The position numbers were made by a program, and so were the translations under genes. Under the pieces are notes generated by a model. That model was not told the DNA's origin. It worked only from the letters and a program-made list of their open reading frames with translations, and ran no database searches. DNA of 64,000 bases from Pieris napi (Eukaryota > Arthropoda > Insecta > Lepidoptera > Pieridae): NCBI RefSeq assembly GCF_905475465.1, contig NC_062258.1, forward strand, positions 1,116,001 to 1,180,000. The letters run 5' to 3'. Shown here piece after piece: positions 55,753-64,000 of this stretch; the stretch's first letter is position 1, and each line of letters opens with the position of its first letter.

Positions 55753-58700
55753 TTCTCCCCCTCGTGCGTAGCACCGTCATTCCTGCACGGCGACTTCACA
55801 GGCACCAAGATGACGATCCTCGACGATGGTCTTCGTAACACTCCACCTTTGGTTGCGACGTCCACGATCCTGGTTCTTCCGTCGGGCCCGGGGTACGTGG
55901 TTTCGATGATTCCCCTCGGCCAAGTGCATCGTGGTAGCGTGCGATCTACGATAAGAACCACGTCGCCTGGCTGTAGCTGCTCGCCTTCCCGTCGTCCTGT
56001 CGTTTTCCTGGGCAGTAGCGTGGGCAAGTACTCCCGTAGCCATCTCCTCCAAAAGTGATCAGAGAGTCGTTGCACGGTCTTCCAATCTTCTCTGCCCACC
56101 AGCTTTGCATCAGGAAAATGCCCAACGCGGGCAGCTCCACTGGATCGCCCAATGAGAAAGTGATTTGGGGTAAGCGCCTCCTCTTCCGAATTGTCAGCTA
56201 GGTTCGTTATTGGTCTGGAGTTAACCATATGTTCTGCTTCCAACAGCAACGTATGCAGAACTTCCTCTCGTGGAACGCGCTCCTTTAATGTAGCGTCCAG
56301 TGCGACCTTAATGGAGCGCACCAATCGTTCCCAAGCTCCTCCCATATTTGGTGCGCCGGGAGGAATAAATTTCCACTGTATGCCAACCTTCTCTGCTTCT
56401 GTGACGATTTCCTCTCTTTTAAGCTCTTCAATGGCTGTTTGGAGTTCTTTGCTGGCCTTAACAAAGTTTGTTCCATTATCGGAATAAATTATCTTTGGCA
56501 TTCCTCTTCGAGCAGCGAATCTCCTTAACGCCATTATAGTAGAGTCCGTCGTCAGGCTGGGCACTATCTCGATATGTACTGCCCTTGTGGTCAGGCAGGT
56601 AAACAAGGCTCCCCATCTCTTCTCTCTTCGTCTGCCGATCGCCACGAGCATTGGACCGAAGTAGTCCACACCTGTGCACGTGAAAGGGGGCTCACCATGT
56701 CTTAGCCTTTCTTGAGGTAAGTTTCCCGCCGGATGCTCCGCTGGTTTACCCTTCTTCAGCTTGCAGTACTGGCAGTTTTGTTGTATACTACGCAGCACTG
56801 ATCTCAGGCCTAACATCCAGTATTTTTGCCGTATTTCGTTCATAACTGTGGCTTGATTACCATGGTTGTATTTTTCGTGATAATGTTTAATCATCAATCT
56901 CCCAATGGCGCTCCTGCCATCCAGTACTATGGGCGTTAAATAGTCGTTGTTAACGCCCGCTACGGTTCTTGCTCTACCTTGAAGTCTTATGAGATTGTCT
57001 TTCATAGTGACGTCTAGCCTTTTCAATTGGCTTCGATTCTCCGTCGTGCGCCCTTGTTTGAGATTTTTAATGTCTTGTTCAAAGCTGCTATGCTGACATT
57101 GGGCGATAAGAACTTCCTGCGCTCGTAATAGGTGGGTCTCGCCGATTGGAAGGTAAGTTCGCCTCTTTTTTGCACTTTTATTGCAGCGCTCGAGGTTCGA
57201 CGGCTTCTTTTCTCTACATAGATCGATGAATTGTAGTACCCTGGCAGTCGATCTCCACAATCTTGTCCACGATGATAAGTTTTCGGGAACCGGAGTAATT
57301 TCACTGCGGCGAAGTGTATTCACCTGCTCCGTCGTTCTGTCTTCGTCGCATTTTTCCTTTTTAAAACTTCGTGGAGCTGGCCATTCTTCTTCGCCTTTTG
57401 ACAGGAAAACTGGTCCCTTGAACCACCGATGTTCCGCGTTAAATTCTTCCGGTGGACTCCTGGTCGCATCATCGGCAGGATTCTGCGCTGTAGGCACCCA
57501 TCTCCAGTCTTGCGGTTTTGTCAGATCCTCTATCTCCGCAATTCTATGAGCTACGAAGGTCTTAAACGTTCGGGGATCTGCCTTTATCCAGGAAAGTACC
57601 ACACTCGAATCCGTCCAAAACGTTTTCCTTGTAACTTGCAGGTCGAGTTCTTTTGCCACTGAGTCTGCAAGTCTACAACCTAATAGAGCTGCCTGCAGTT
57701 CAAGCCTCGGCATAGATGTTGGTTTCAGAGGCGTCACTCTCGACTTGGCGGCGACGAGGTTTATCAAGTATTTTCCTTTACCTCTGGTTCGCCAGTATAC
57801 TGCGGCTGCATACGCTGTCTCACTCGCGTCAGTGAAAGTATGCAGCTCCCCCTCAGTGCAGAATGGTGACATGCATCGCGGCAGTCGGATGTCTTTTATT
57901 CTACCGATATGCTCTAGGTAGCTCTTCCAAGCTTCAGTGTCGTCTTCAGTGATTTGGTCATCCCATCCAACACCACTGCGCCATATCTTTTGGATGAGCT
58001 TCTTTCCTTGGATGAGAATGGGTGATAGCAGTCCGAGTGGGTCGAAGGTAGACATCACAGCTCCCGTGACTTCTCGTTTTGTTGGAGTCTGCATGCCTCG
58101 CGCTACCTCGTCAGGGATTTTCCTAAATTGGCTTCTAAATCCAAGACAATCCTCTGACGTCAGCCATCTCAGTCCCAGAGTCTTTTCTTCGTTTTCACCT
58201 AGGTGCACTTCCTGTTCGCCGCCGGCTTCTACGATCTCCTTTTTATTCGACGCCCATCCTCGTAGCTCGAAGTGCGCCTTCTGGTGGATCAAGTCGACTT
58301 GCTGCATTACTCGTTTGCAATCTTCAACACTGTGGAAACTTTGCAAATAGTCATCCATATAGTGATTCCGCTCTATTGCTCGCGCCGCTTCTGGATATTT
58401 ATGAAAGTAGGTCTTTGCGTTCTTGTTTTTTATATAAATAGCGGTGCAAGGCGACGACGCAGCTCCAAATATAACTGATGTCATTCTATATTCCTTTACT
58501 GGCGCTTCCTTGTCTTTTCGCCATAGGAACCTGAGACTGTCTCTATCTTCTTCACGTATTTTCACTTGCAGAAACATCTCTTTTATATCGGCCGCTATTG
58601 CTACAGGGCCTTGACGGAATCGCAGTAGCACTCCAAATATTGACTGTAGTAAGTCCGGGCCGGACAGCAGAACGTCGTTGAGGCTGACTCCGTTGTATTT

Positions 58701-61052
58701 GGCCGCAGCGTCGAAGACAATTCTTAGCTTCTTTTTCAGAGGGTGAACCACTGGAAAGTGAGGCAGGTACCATTTTTTGTTCGATGTGCAGTCGGCTGGT
58801 GCTTCTTCAGCGTAGTTGCTTTTCAACAGATTGTCTATCTGCGCGCTATACTCATTTTTTAATTTAGCGTCCTTACGCAGCTTTTTTTCAATCCCTTGAA
58901 ATCTGTTGAAAGCTGCTGCGTAATTATTTGGAAGACATACATCTTCCTTTTTCCACAACAGTCCGACCTCGTATCTGCCATCTTCCAACTGTCGGCTGGT
59001 TCTTTCCAATATGTCCAGTGCTCGCTGTTCGATATCCGTTGAAGGCTTCTTCGGCTGAACCCCCAAAGACTCAATAGTGAAGTGTTCCCTCACCAGCTGA
59101 TCTATTTTGTCTTCGACGACGTTTGCGTGTGCACATGCGTTCACATAATTGATTGGAGACACGCCGCTGCTGTCAGAGCCGTGGAGAACCCATCCTAACT
59201 TTGTTCGTGACGCTACCGGCTGCCCTGGCTTTCCACGTCGTATTTGTAACGAGACAATGTACTCCCAATTGTCTTGGCCAATGAGCAGCTTCGGCGCCTC
59301 AGCTTCGTAGCACACGTCTTGTAGTAAGCCCCGCAAGTGATGACACTTCTTAAGTCGGCTTTTATCTACGAATTGAGGGGTTAATTTGAGCTCCTTGATA
59401 GTTCTTGCCCGCTTAAGTGTGCTCTTCTCGCTTTCCTTGATCCCTTTCAGTTCGATATCTAAAATCATGGAGTCGTAATTTTTCATTTGCCCTCCGCCGA
59501 TAGTTTCTATATTCAGGACTTCGCGAGGACCCTGGATGCCGATGCTCGAAGCCACGTTTTCGTCAAGCAGTGTCACCGTTGAGCCTTCATCTAGCAGCGC
59601 CAGTACTTGTTTGCTCCCAGCCGGTCCGTATATCTCCACCTTGAGCATCTTAAGAGTAGCTTTCGGTGTGCTTATTGTATTGACCGTTGCTGTCTCGGGC
59701 GCTGCCTCTTCGTGACATTGTTCGCTCTCCGACGTCACATGTAGTAGGCTATGGTGCCATCTTCGACACAACTTGCACGGTGGTCTTCGGCAAGTTTCTT
59801 TCCGGTGCTTCCCAGCGAGGCACTTGAAGCAGACCTTATGTCTCTTAACTGTTTCCCATCTCTCGTTGAGAGCCGCTTTTAGGAATCTTTGGCAGTCTTT
59901 GAGTTTATGTGTACCTTCACAGTCTGGGCACTTGATTTCTTCAGGACTACTCCTTTCAGCGCTATTATACGTAGCTTGCTTCACTGGCCTTCTTATCGCT
60001 GCGCTCGGTCGTACGCTTTTTCTGTCTTCGAGTACCGCGAATGCGCCACATTTGTCCGCTTCTAAATTGAGGAAGTTGCTTATCGTTTGAATATCACTGA
60101 ACGATTCCTCTTCCCTCGCAGCCGTGAAATCATACCATCTGAATCTGAGAATTGGAGGCATCTTCTCTATTATAAGTTTCACGATTTCAGGTGAGTAGAG
60201 GTATTGCGGTCTCTTCAATCCCTTTATGGCGGCCACGCTGTTATTTATTTGGCTAGCGAAGACGCATATGTCCCTGGGATTTTCCGTCGTTCTGGGAAGC
60301 GCCTTTAATTTCTCCAGTTCAGCTAGCACCAGCGCGTCGGGTCTGCCAAATCTTCGGCGTAAAGCGTTAATAACTTCTTCAGGCATTGCCTCTGAGTACA
60401 AGAGGCTCTTAATGCTTTCTCTCGCTGTGCCTTTAATCGCTTTACGTAGCCGCGCCATATTCTGAATGCCAGTGAACATCGGAGATGTGTCTTCATATAC
60501 GACTCGAAACGCCGTCCATTCGGAGCTGTCGCCTTCAAATATCGGCAGCTCTTGAATGTACTTCGGTTGCGGCGCTACATGTGTCGTCATGGCTTCCTTT
60601 ATTGCGTCAGCTATTGCTCGAATGTCGCTCTTTGTTTCTATTTCTTCTGGCCTTTGTGCCGATGAGCGCATCCAGTTTGCCACCTTTTCTTCATGGTTAT
60701 CGTTGACGTCTTCTATAAAGGAGTCTTCCTCTTCCGTTTCTGCTTCTAATCGTAATCTGGCCAGGCGTGCTGCTGCCTGCGCTTCCCGCAGCTCGCAGCG
60801 AGCCAGCTCTTCTCTGGCCTCGGCTTGTCTTCTTGAGCTGGCTCTGGATACGGCTCTCGATGCGGCCCGCCGGGTGGAACCCGCTGGTGTCAGAGTCAAT
60901 GCTTGATCTGGCTGGCTGGCTGCACTCGTCGACGTGCACTGCTCTATCGTTATCTCTTCGCCTGTGGTCCGGACTTCGGACGTAGTGGCGGAGGTAACAG
61001 TCGTCGTCGATTCCCCTCGCTGCATCCCGTTCTGTGACCTTGTGACTGGCAT
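55731..61052 (-). CDS. Pao Gag-Pol polyprotein (~1,773 aa, intact)
   Basis: I chose the ATG at 61052 (MPVTRSQNG) because the upstream in-frame ATG at 61133 lies in the LTR before the primer site. In order: Ala/Arg-rich coiled coil; DUF1759-type Gag (PIFEGDSSEWTAFRVVYE); Cys/His knuckles (CPDCEGTHKLKDC near 374, CFKCLAGKHRKETC); aspartic protease LLDEGSTVTLL near 482; reverse transcriptase AADIKEMFLQV and YMDD near 900; RNase H TFTDAS near 1070 and TDSSVVLSW; integrase zinc finger, then GVDYFGP, YSDNGTNF and GGAWERLVR near 1463, 1524 and 1574; DUF5641 at about 1687-1740. No stop or shift interrupts it and every catalytic residue is present, so the copy could be or recently was functional. It stops 21 codons-worth of DNA or less inside the 3' LTR. 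Confidence 0.95.
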   Translation of the reverse strand: MPVTRSQNGMQRGESTTTVTSATTSEVRTTGEEITIEQCTSTSAASQPDQALTLTPAGSTRRAASRAVSRASSRRQAEAREELARCELREAQAAARLARLRLEAETEEEDSFIEDVNDNHEEKVANWMRSSAQRPEEIETKSDIRAIADAIKEAMTTHVAPQPKYIQELPIFEGDSSEWTAFRVVYEDTSPMFTGIQNMARLRKAIKGTARESIKSLLYSEAMPEEVINALRRRFGRPDALVLAELEKLKALPRTTENPRDICVFASQINNSVAAIKGLKRPQYLYSPEIVKLIIEKMPPILRFRWYDFTAAREEESFSDIQTISNFLNLEADKCGAFAVLEDRKSVRPSAAIRRPVKQATYNSAERSSPEEIKCPDCEGTHKLKDCQRFLKAALNERWETVKRHKVCFKCLAGKHRKETCRRPPCKLCRRWHHSLLHVTSESEQCHEEAAPETATVNTISTPKATLKMLKVEIYGPAGSKQVLALLDEGSTVTLLDENVASSIGIQGPREVLNIETIGGGQMKNYDSMILDIELKGIKESEKSTLKRARTIKELKLTPQFVDKSRLKKCHHLRGLLQDVCYEAEAPKLLIGQDNWEYIVSLQIRRGKPGQPVASRTKLGWVLHGSDSSGVSPINYVNACAHANVVEDKIDQLVREHFTIESLGVQPKKPSTDIEQRALDILERTSRQLEDGRYEVGLLWKKEDVCLPNNYAAAFNRFQGIEKKLRKDAKLKNEYSAQIDNLLKSNYAEEAPADCTSNKKWYLPHFPVVHPLKKKLRIVFDAAAKYNGVSLNDVLLSGPDLLQSIFGVLLRFRQGPVAIAADIKEMFLQVKIREEDRDSLRFLWRKDKEAPVKEYRMTSVIFGAASSPCTAIYIKNKNAKTYFHKYPEAARAIERNHYMDDYLQSFHSVEDCKRVMQQVDLIHQKAHFELRGWASNKKEIVEAGGEQEVHLGENEEKTLGLRWLTSEDCLGFRSQFRKIPDEVARGMQTPTKREVTGAVMSTFDPLGLLSPILIQGKKLIQKIWRSGVGWDDQITEDDTEAWKSYLEHIGRIKDIRLPRCMSPFCTEGELHTFTDASETAYAAAVYWRTRGKGKYLINLVAAKSRVTPLKPTSMPRLELQAALLGCRLADSVAKELDLQVTRKTFWTDSSVVLSWIKADPRTFKTFVAHRIAEIEDLTKPQDWRWVPTAQNPADDATRSPPEEFNAEHRWFKGPVFLSKGEEEWPAPRSFKKEKCDEDRTTEQVNTLRRSEITPVPENLSSWTRLWRSTARVLQFIDLCREKKPSNLERCNKSAKKRRTYLPIGETHLLRAQEVLIAQCQHSSFEQDIKNLKQGRTTENRSQLKRLDVTMKDNLIRLQGRARTVAGVNNDYLTPIVLDGRSAIGRLMIKHYHEKYNHGNQATVMNEIRQKYWMLGLRSVLRSIQQNCQYCKLKKGKPAEHPAGNLPQERLRHGEPPFTCTGVDYFGPMLVAIGRRREKRWGALFTCLTTRAVHIEIVPSLTTDSTIMALRRFAARRGMPKIIYSDNGTNFVKASKELQTAIEELKREEIVTEAEKVGIQWKFIPPGAPNMGGAWERLVRSIKVALDATLKERVPREEVLHTLLLEAEHMVNSRPITNLADNSEEEALTPNHFLIGRSSGAARVGHFPDAKLVGREDWKTVQRLSDHFWRRWLREYLPTLLPRKTTGRREGEQLQPGDVVLIVDRTLPRCTWPRGIIETTYPGPDGRTRIVDVATKGGVLRRPSSRIVILVPVKSPCRNDGATHEGENVGDSFI
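55753..55766 (-). other. Polypurine tract of the second Pao element
   Basis: CACGAGGGGGAGAA on the minus strand directly precedes the TGTTGGCG start of the 3' LTR. It lies within the coding frame. Confidence 0.75.
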
Positions 61053-61094
61053 TTTCCTTTCGCAGTATTCACTTCTTGATGACAACCGTTGCAG

Positions 61095-61113
61095 GATCCG
61101 GCTCGAAGGACCA
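61095..61113 (-). other. Primer binding site, tRNA-Tyr
   Basis: On the minus strand TGGTCCTTCGAGCCGGATCC follows the 5' LTR after one base; 18 nt are complementary to the tRNA-Tyr 3' end including CCA. Confidence 0.8.
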
Positions 61114-61114
61114 C

Positions 61115-61806
61115 TGTTGATGCCAACCCCCACGACACCTCAGAGACTCAGTCCTGCACAGGATTATACGTTTAGATGTTCGTTTGAGAACACCCGTGCA
61201 GTAACCAATGTACCTCGGTGCGGCTTTGAATACCGGTGGGGTTTGACTTCGTACGTACTACTGTTCTAGCCAATCCCGACGTCGCCTCAGAGACTCGGGC
61301 CTGCACGGGATTAGACGTTTAGATGTTCGTTTGAGAACACCCGTGCAGTAACCAAAGTAACCTCGGCGCGGCTTTGAATACCGGTGGGGTTTGACTACGT
61401 ACGTTTTGTCAAGACGGTTCGACGTATCGCTGGCACCGCCTCAACCCACGCACCCCTGCTAGTGCGTAATTGTAGATGTTGTCTTGAAATGAAACTGCGC
61501 CTTGTTCTTGTTTCTTGCTTCGCCGATTATTCTTGGGTACCAGTTCGTTGTCGGAGGAAAAAGAGGATTTTGCGTAGATCTCGCCGAGCTTAAGTACATC
61601 GACAGTATACCGCGACGAGAGCTGCGCTTACAGCCATCTGTGCGCGTATACCGCGACGAGAGCTACGCGACCCTTTTATTCGGCGAAGCATTTAATTAAT
61701 TTATTTAACTATCTTTCTTTACATATTTTTACCTTACTTATATATACTTAATTTCTACTTATGAGCTTCCAACAATATTCTTATTTTACTTATAGCTCAT
61801 ACCTAC
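61115..61806 (-). repeat. 5' LTR of the second Pao element, truncated
   Basis: Matches 54835-55676 apart from lacking one tandem unit and a few base changes, then stops abruptly at CCTAC where the next element begins. Confidence 0.88.
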
Positions 61807-62024
61807 TGAACAAAAACCTATCACGGAATGACACACAACACAATTTCACTAATTATTTATTACTTAAAGAGAGGGACACTTAATTTATACTATAAATAAC
61901 TTCAAAAACTTCATTATATTAAATAAACCTTAAATCCTATATAATACCAAGACGTTGTTACGCCATCGCGTTTTAACACACGCCTAACGCCATCTATTAC
62001 TTAAACAAATAATTAATTTAGACA
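61807..62024 (-). repeat. 3' LTR of the third Pao element
   Basis: Plus-strand ends TGAACAAAAACC and ATTTAGACA (TG...CA). No second copy is inside the window to confirm it. Confidence 0.7.
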
Positions 62025-62291
62025 TTCCGCCCACCAAGGACGAGTCCTTTAAACATTAGAGTTGCACAAAATTTTGATAGAATTACTTTCATAACAAACA
62101 AAAAAAAATAACATGTTCAGTTAAACATAACATAAAGTTCATCAAGAAAAACAAGTTAAAGAATTCGAATATTATACTAGGTAAATACGTTAATAATAAA
62201 TCTAAAATCTACAACAATGAAAAGAAAGAATTATTATAACATTCGTAATTGAATCAAACTTGCCGCCCACCATGATGTAACAAAAAAAAAT

Positions 62292-62705
62292 CTAAAATTT
62301 CTGAAGTATACTTATTTTACTTAAAGGTCTCTTTATAAGGCCATTCTTACATTTTATGGTTATCACTCTAGTGATATTATCAGGACCAGTATGTTTTTCT
62401 ACAATTTTACCTAATAACCATTTACACGGTGGCAAGTTTTCTTCCCTAACAATACAAATATCATTTATACAAGGGTCTTCAAGTTTCGAATTCCACTTAT
62501 ATCTTTGACTTAAAGTTAACAAATATTCTTTAGACCATTTTTTCCAAAATTTTACAACAATTTTCTGCATGACATTCCATCTTTCTTTAGGATTTTCATT
62601 AAAATTAATAACTGATGTGTCATCAACAATATTTACAAGAGGTTCACCAATCAAAAAATGACCTGGGGTTAATGGGAGAGGGTCATCTGCTACGTCACTA
62701 AGCAA
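62292..62705 (-). pseudogene. Pao integrase tail and DUF5641 region
   Basis: 137-codon open segment: LPLTPGHFLIGEPL, then an HPxW-type region KWSKEYLLTL and DUF5641 (CIVREENLPPCKWLLGKIVE, NGLIKRPLSKISIL). It continues the integrase fragment upstream but is separated by a TAA within the same frame near 62760. Confidence 0.85.
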
Positions 62706-62901
62706 TGAAATCGGTCTGGAATGAAAGCAAGCCTCAACCTGTGATAGAACAGTAACCAGTTATTCATATGTCATTAAATTATCACCTATTGCCTTGTTCA
62801 AATGTGTTTTAACAGATCGCACTCCGGCTTCCCAAATGCCTCCAAAATTTGGTGCTTGAGGTGGAATTAAATGCCACGTTGTTAATTCAGATGTGACTAA
62901 T
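62706..62901 (-). pseudogene. Pao integrase, C-terminal catalytic part (broken)
   Basis: Encodes WHLIPPQAPNFGGIWEAGVR, which includes the third catalytic acidic residue, followed by a stop near 62760. The segment with the second catalytic Asp (DNGTNF type) is missing between this and the preceding fragment. Confidence 0.75.
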
Positions 62902-64000
62902 TCAATATGTATATTGTATAGCTCGTGTTACCATACATACGAAGAGACAAATATAACTCTTGTAGGTCTTAGCTCCTCGTCCTGGAGAAAATTTTATATG
63001 ATATGGACCTGCATAATCAACGCCAGTTGCTAAAAATGGTTTACTCGGCTTAAGTCGTGCATCAGGAAGTTGGCCCATAAGCTGTACTCTCGCTGCTTTA
63101 GAATACCTTAAACAGGTAATACATTTCCGATAATACTTCTTAACCTGATCTCGAACTCGTACAATCCAATACTTTGAACGAAGAAAGTTTAGCATGATTT
63201 GAGGACCGCCATGCAAAGTCTTTTCGTGTGCATCCGAAATTAATAAATTAGTAAGGTGAGACTTAGCAGGTATAATAATGGGATGTCTTGCATCATAACT
63301 TTTGTTGGCCATGCTTATTCGTTCGCCTACCCTTAAAATCCCATTATTGTCTAAAATGGGACAAAGAGTGCGTAACACGCTCTTTTTAGGTACTTCTTTT
63401 CCATTTGCTATAACTGTTATTTCTTCGCCAAATGCAAATTGTTGCACTTGCTTTATGCAAACTTCTAGGGTTTTATTGATTTCTGTGACTGTTATAAATT
63501 TAGGTAAGGTTTTTCGATCTTCTTTTCTCATTACAAATCTTCGACAATATGACATTACTCTCAACATTTTTACTAAATTAGAAAATTTAATCCATTCAAA
63601 ATTTTCATTCCTTTCTATGATATTCATTGAAACTATTTTTTCTTCTTCATTTGTATCACCAATTTCTAAATCTTCAATTTGAATATTCGTGTTTCTTAAC
63701 CATTGTGGACCTTCCCACCATAGAGTGTGAGACAGTAACTCAAGCGGACTCAGACCTCTTGACGCGCAATCAGCTGGGTTTGCTTCAGATGAAACATGAC
63801 CCCACTGAGAGTATTCCATAATAGAAAGTATTTCTGAGACACGATTACTAACGAAAGTTATCCATTTACTTGGTCCACCTTTAAGCCACGCCAAAACTAT
63901 TGTTGAATCCGTCCATCCATACAGATCATCTTTAGGTATTTTTATAATTTGAGATATTTCGTTAATTAATTTTGATGCTAGTACAGCACCGCATAGTTCT
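62902..64000 (-). pseudogene. Pao RNase H end and integrase N-terminal part (partial)
   Basis: The frame is open from the window edge (LCGAVLASKLINEI before WTDSTIVLAWLKGG) through the RNase H end (ANPADCASRGLSPLELL), the integrase zinc finger (HEKTLHGGPQ...CITCLR) and GVDYAGPY with the first catalytic Asp, then ends at a stop soon after CMVTRAI. The Met at 63894 is internal and not a start. Internal deletion of the integrase core makes the copy inactive. Confidence 0.85.

Larger units (their letters stand above)
54835..61806 (-). mobile_element. Second BEL/Pao element, intact Gag-Pol, right LTR truncated
   Basis: Read on the minus strand: 5' LTR (61115-61806, cut short at its outer edge), tRNA-Tyr primer site (61095-61113), a single open Gag-Pol frame, purine tract, 3' LTR (54835-55752). 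The LTRs agree closely except that the 3' LTR has three and the 5' LTR two copies of a 147-148-bp tandem unit. All protein motifs are intact. The missing outer part of the 5' LTR (about 76 bp) coincides exactly with the start of another Pao element, indicating a nested insertion. Confidence 0.92.
61807..64000 (-). mobile_element. Third BEL/Pao element, 3' part, degenerate (runs off the window)
   Basis: On the minus strand its 3' LTR spans 62024 to 61807 (TGTCTAAATT to TTGTTCA, 218 bp), preceded by a purine-rich tract CCTTGGTGGGCGGAA (62025-62039). Pol fragments lie upstream. The 5' half is outside the window. It appears inserted into the U3 of the second Pao element's 5' LTR, with CCTAC (61802-61806) as the likely 5-bp target site. 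Confidence 0.85.

Noticed and set aside
60226..60985. Several plus-strand frames opposite the second Pao Gag
   Set aside because: They are shadows of the minus-strand Gag-Pol coding sequence.

Overview
The window looks like AT-rich insect nuclear DNA, most likely from a moth or butterfly (Lepidoptera). The basis is intron-containing genes of animal type with arthropod-style promoter elements, BEL/Pao retrotransposons, many short tRNA-derived SINEs, 5'-truncated jockey/CR1-like LINEs and Helitron-like elements. No sequence search was run; names rest on motifs I can read. There are no bacterial operons, rRNA genes or CRISPR arrays.

Host genes are few. (1) Three minus-strand exons at 34977-35178, 18701-19305 and 16722-16869 have compatible splice phases and carry cysteine-rich Kazal-like modules; the first has a signal peptide. 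They look like one secreted Kazal-domain gene whose first intron (15.7 kb) is filled with transposons, including a 6.9-kb Pao element. (2) A plus-strand gene in 11 exons (36445-45779) is the ANKZF1/Vms1 homologue (peptidyl-tRNA-hydrolase-like ribosome quality-control factor). Its exon chain and most splice sites are intact, but four single-base-scale reading-frame breaks are visible, so it is either a young pseudogene or a poorly polished assembly stretch. (3) A possible first exon of another membrane or secreted protein lies at 48213-48279.

The rest is mainly mobile DNA. Region by region: 1-2.9 kb holds a MITE and two SINEs. 2975-6534 is a complete, very young Gypsy-type LTR element (two 789-bp LTRs with one difference noticed, 4-bp target duplication) that encodes only Gag, protease and the integrase zinc finger; its LTR carries an unusual set of heat-shock-element-like sites and paired TTTCAG palindromes. 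It abuts a TIR DNA transposon (6539-7403). 7.4-24.9 kb holds a tandem repeat, Helitrons, SINEs, a hAT-type MITE nested in a LINE tail nested in a SINE, and palindromic MITEs. 24960-31841 is a complete BEL/Pao element (5-bp target duplication) with two 1-nt frame breaks and a 42-bp hairpin-forming tandem array in its leader. 32-36 kb holds MITEs, Helitrons and a G-rich block. 36.4-45.8 kb is ANKZF1 with LINE and Helitron insertions in its introns. 46-54 kb is repeat debris. 54835-61806 is a second BEL/Pao element with an intact ~1,773-codon Gag-Pol, truncated on its right side by a third, degenerate Pao element (61807 to the window end) that appears to have inserted into its 5' LTR.

The strongest leads are the LTR promoter architecture of the 3.5-kb Gypsy element, the hairpin array with an apparent compensatory change in the Pao leader, the nested Pao pair on the right, and the frame breaks in ANKZF1.
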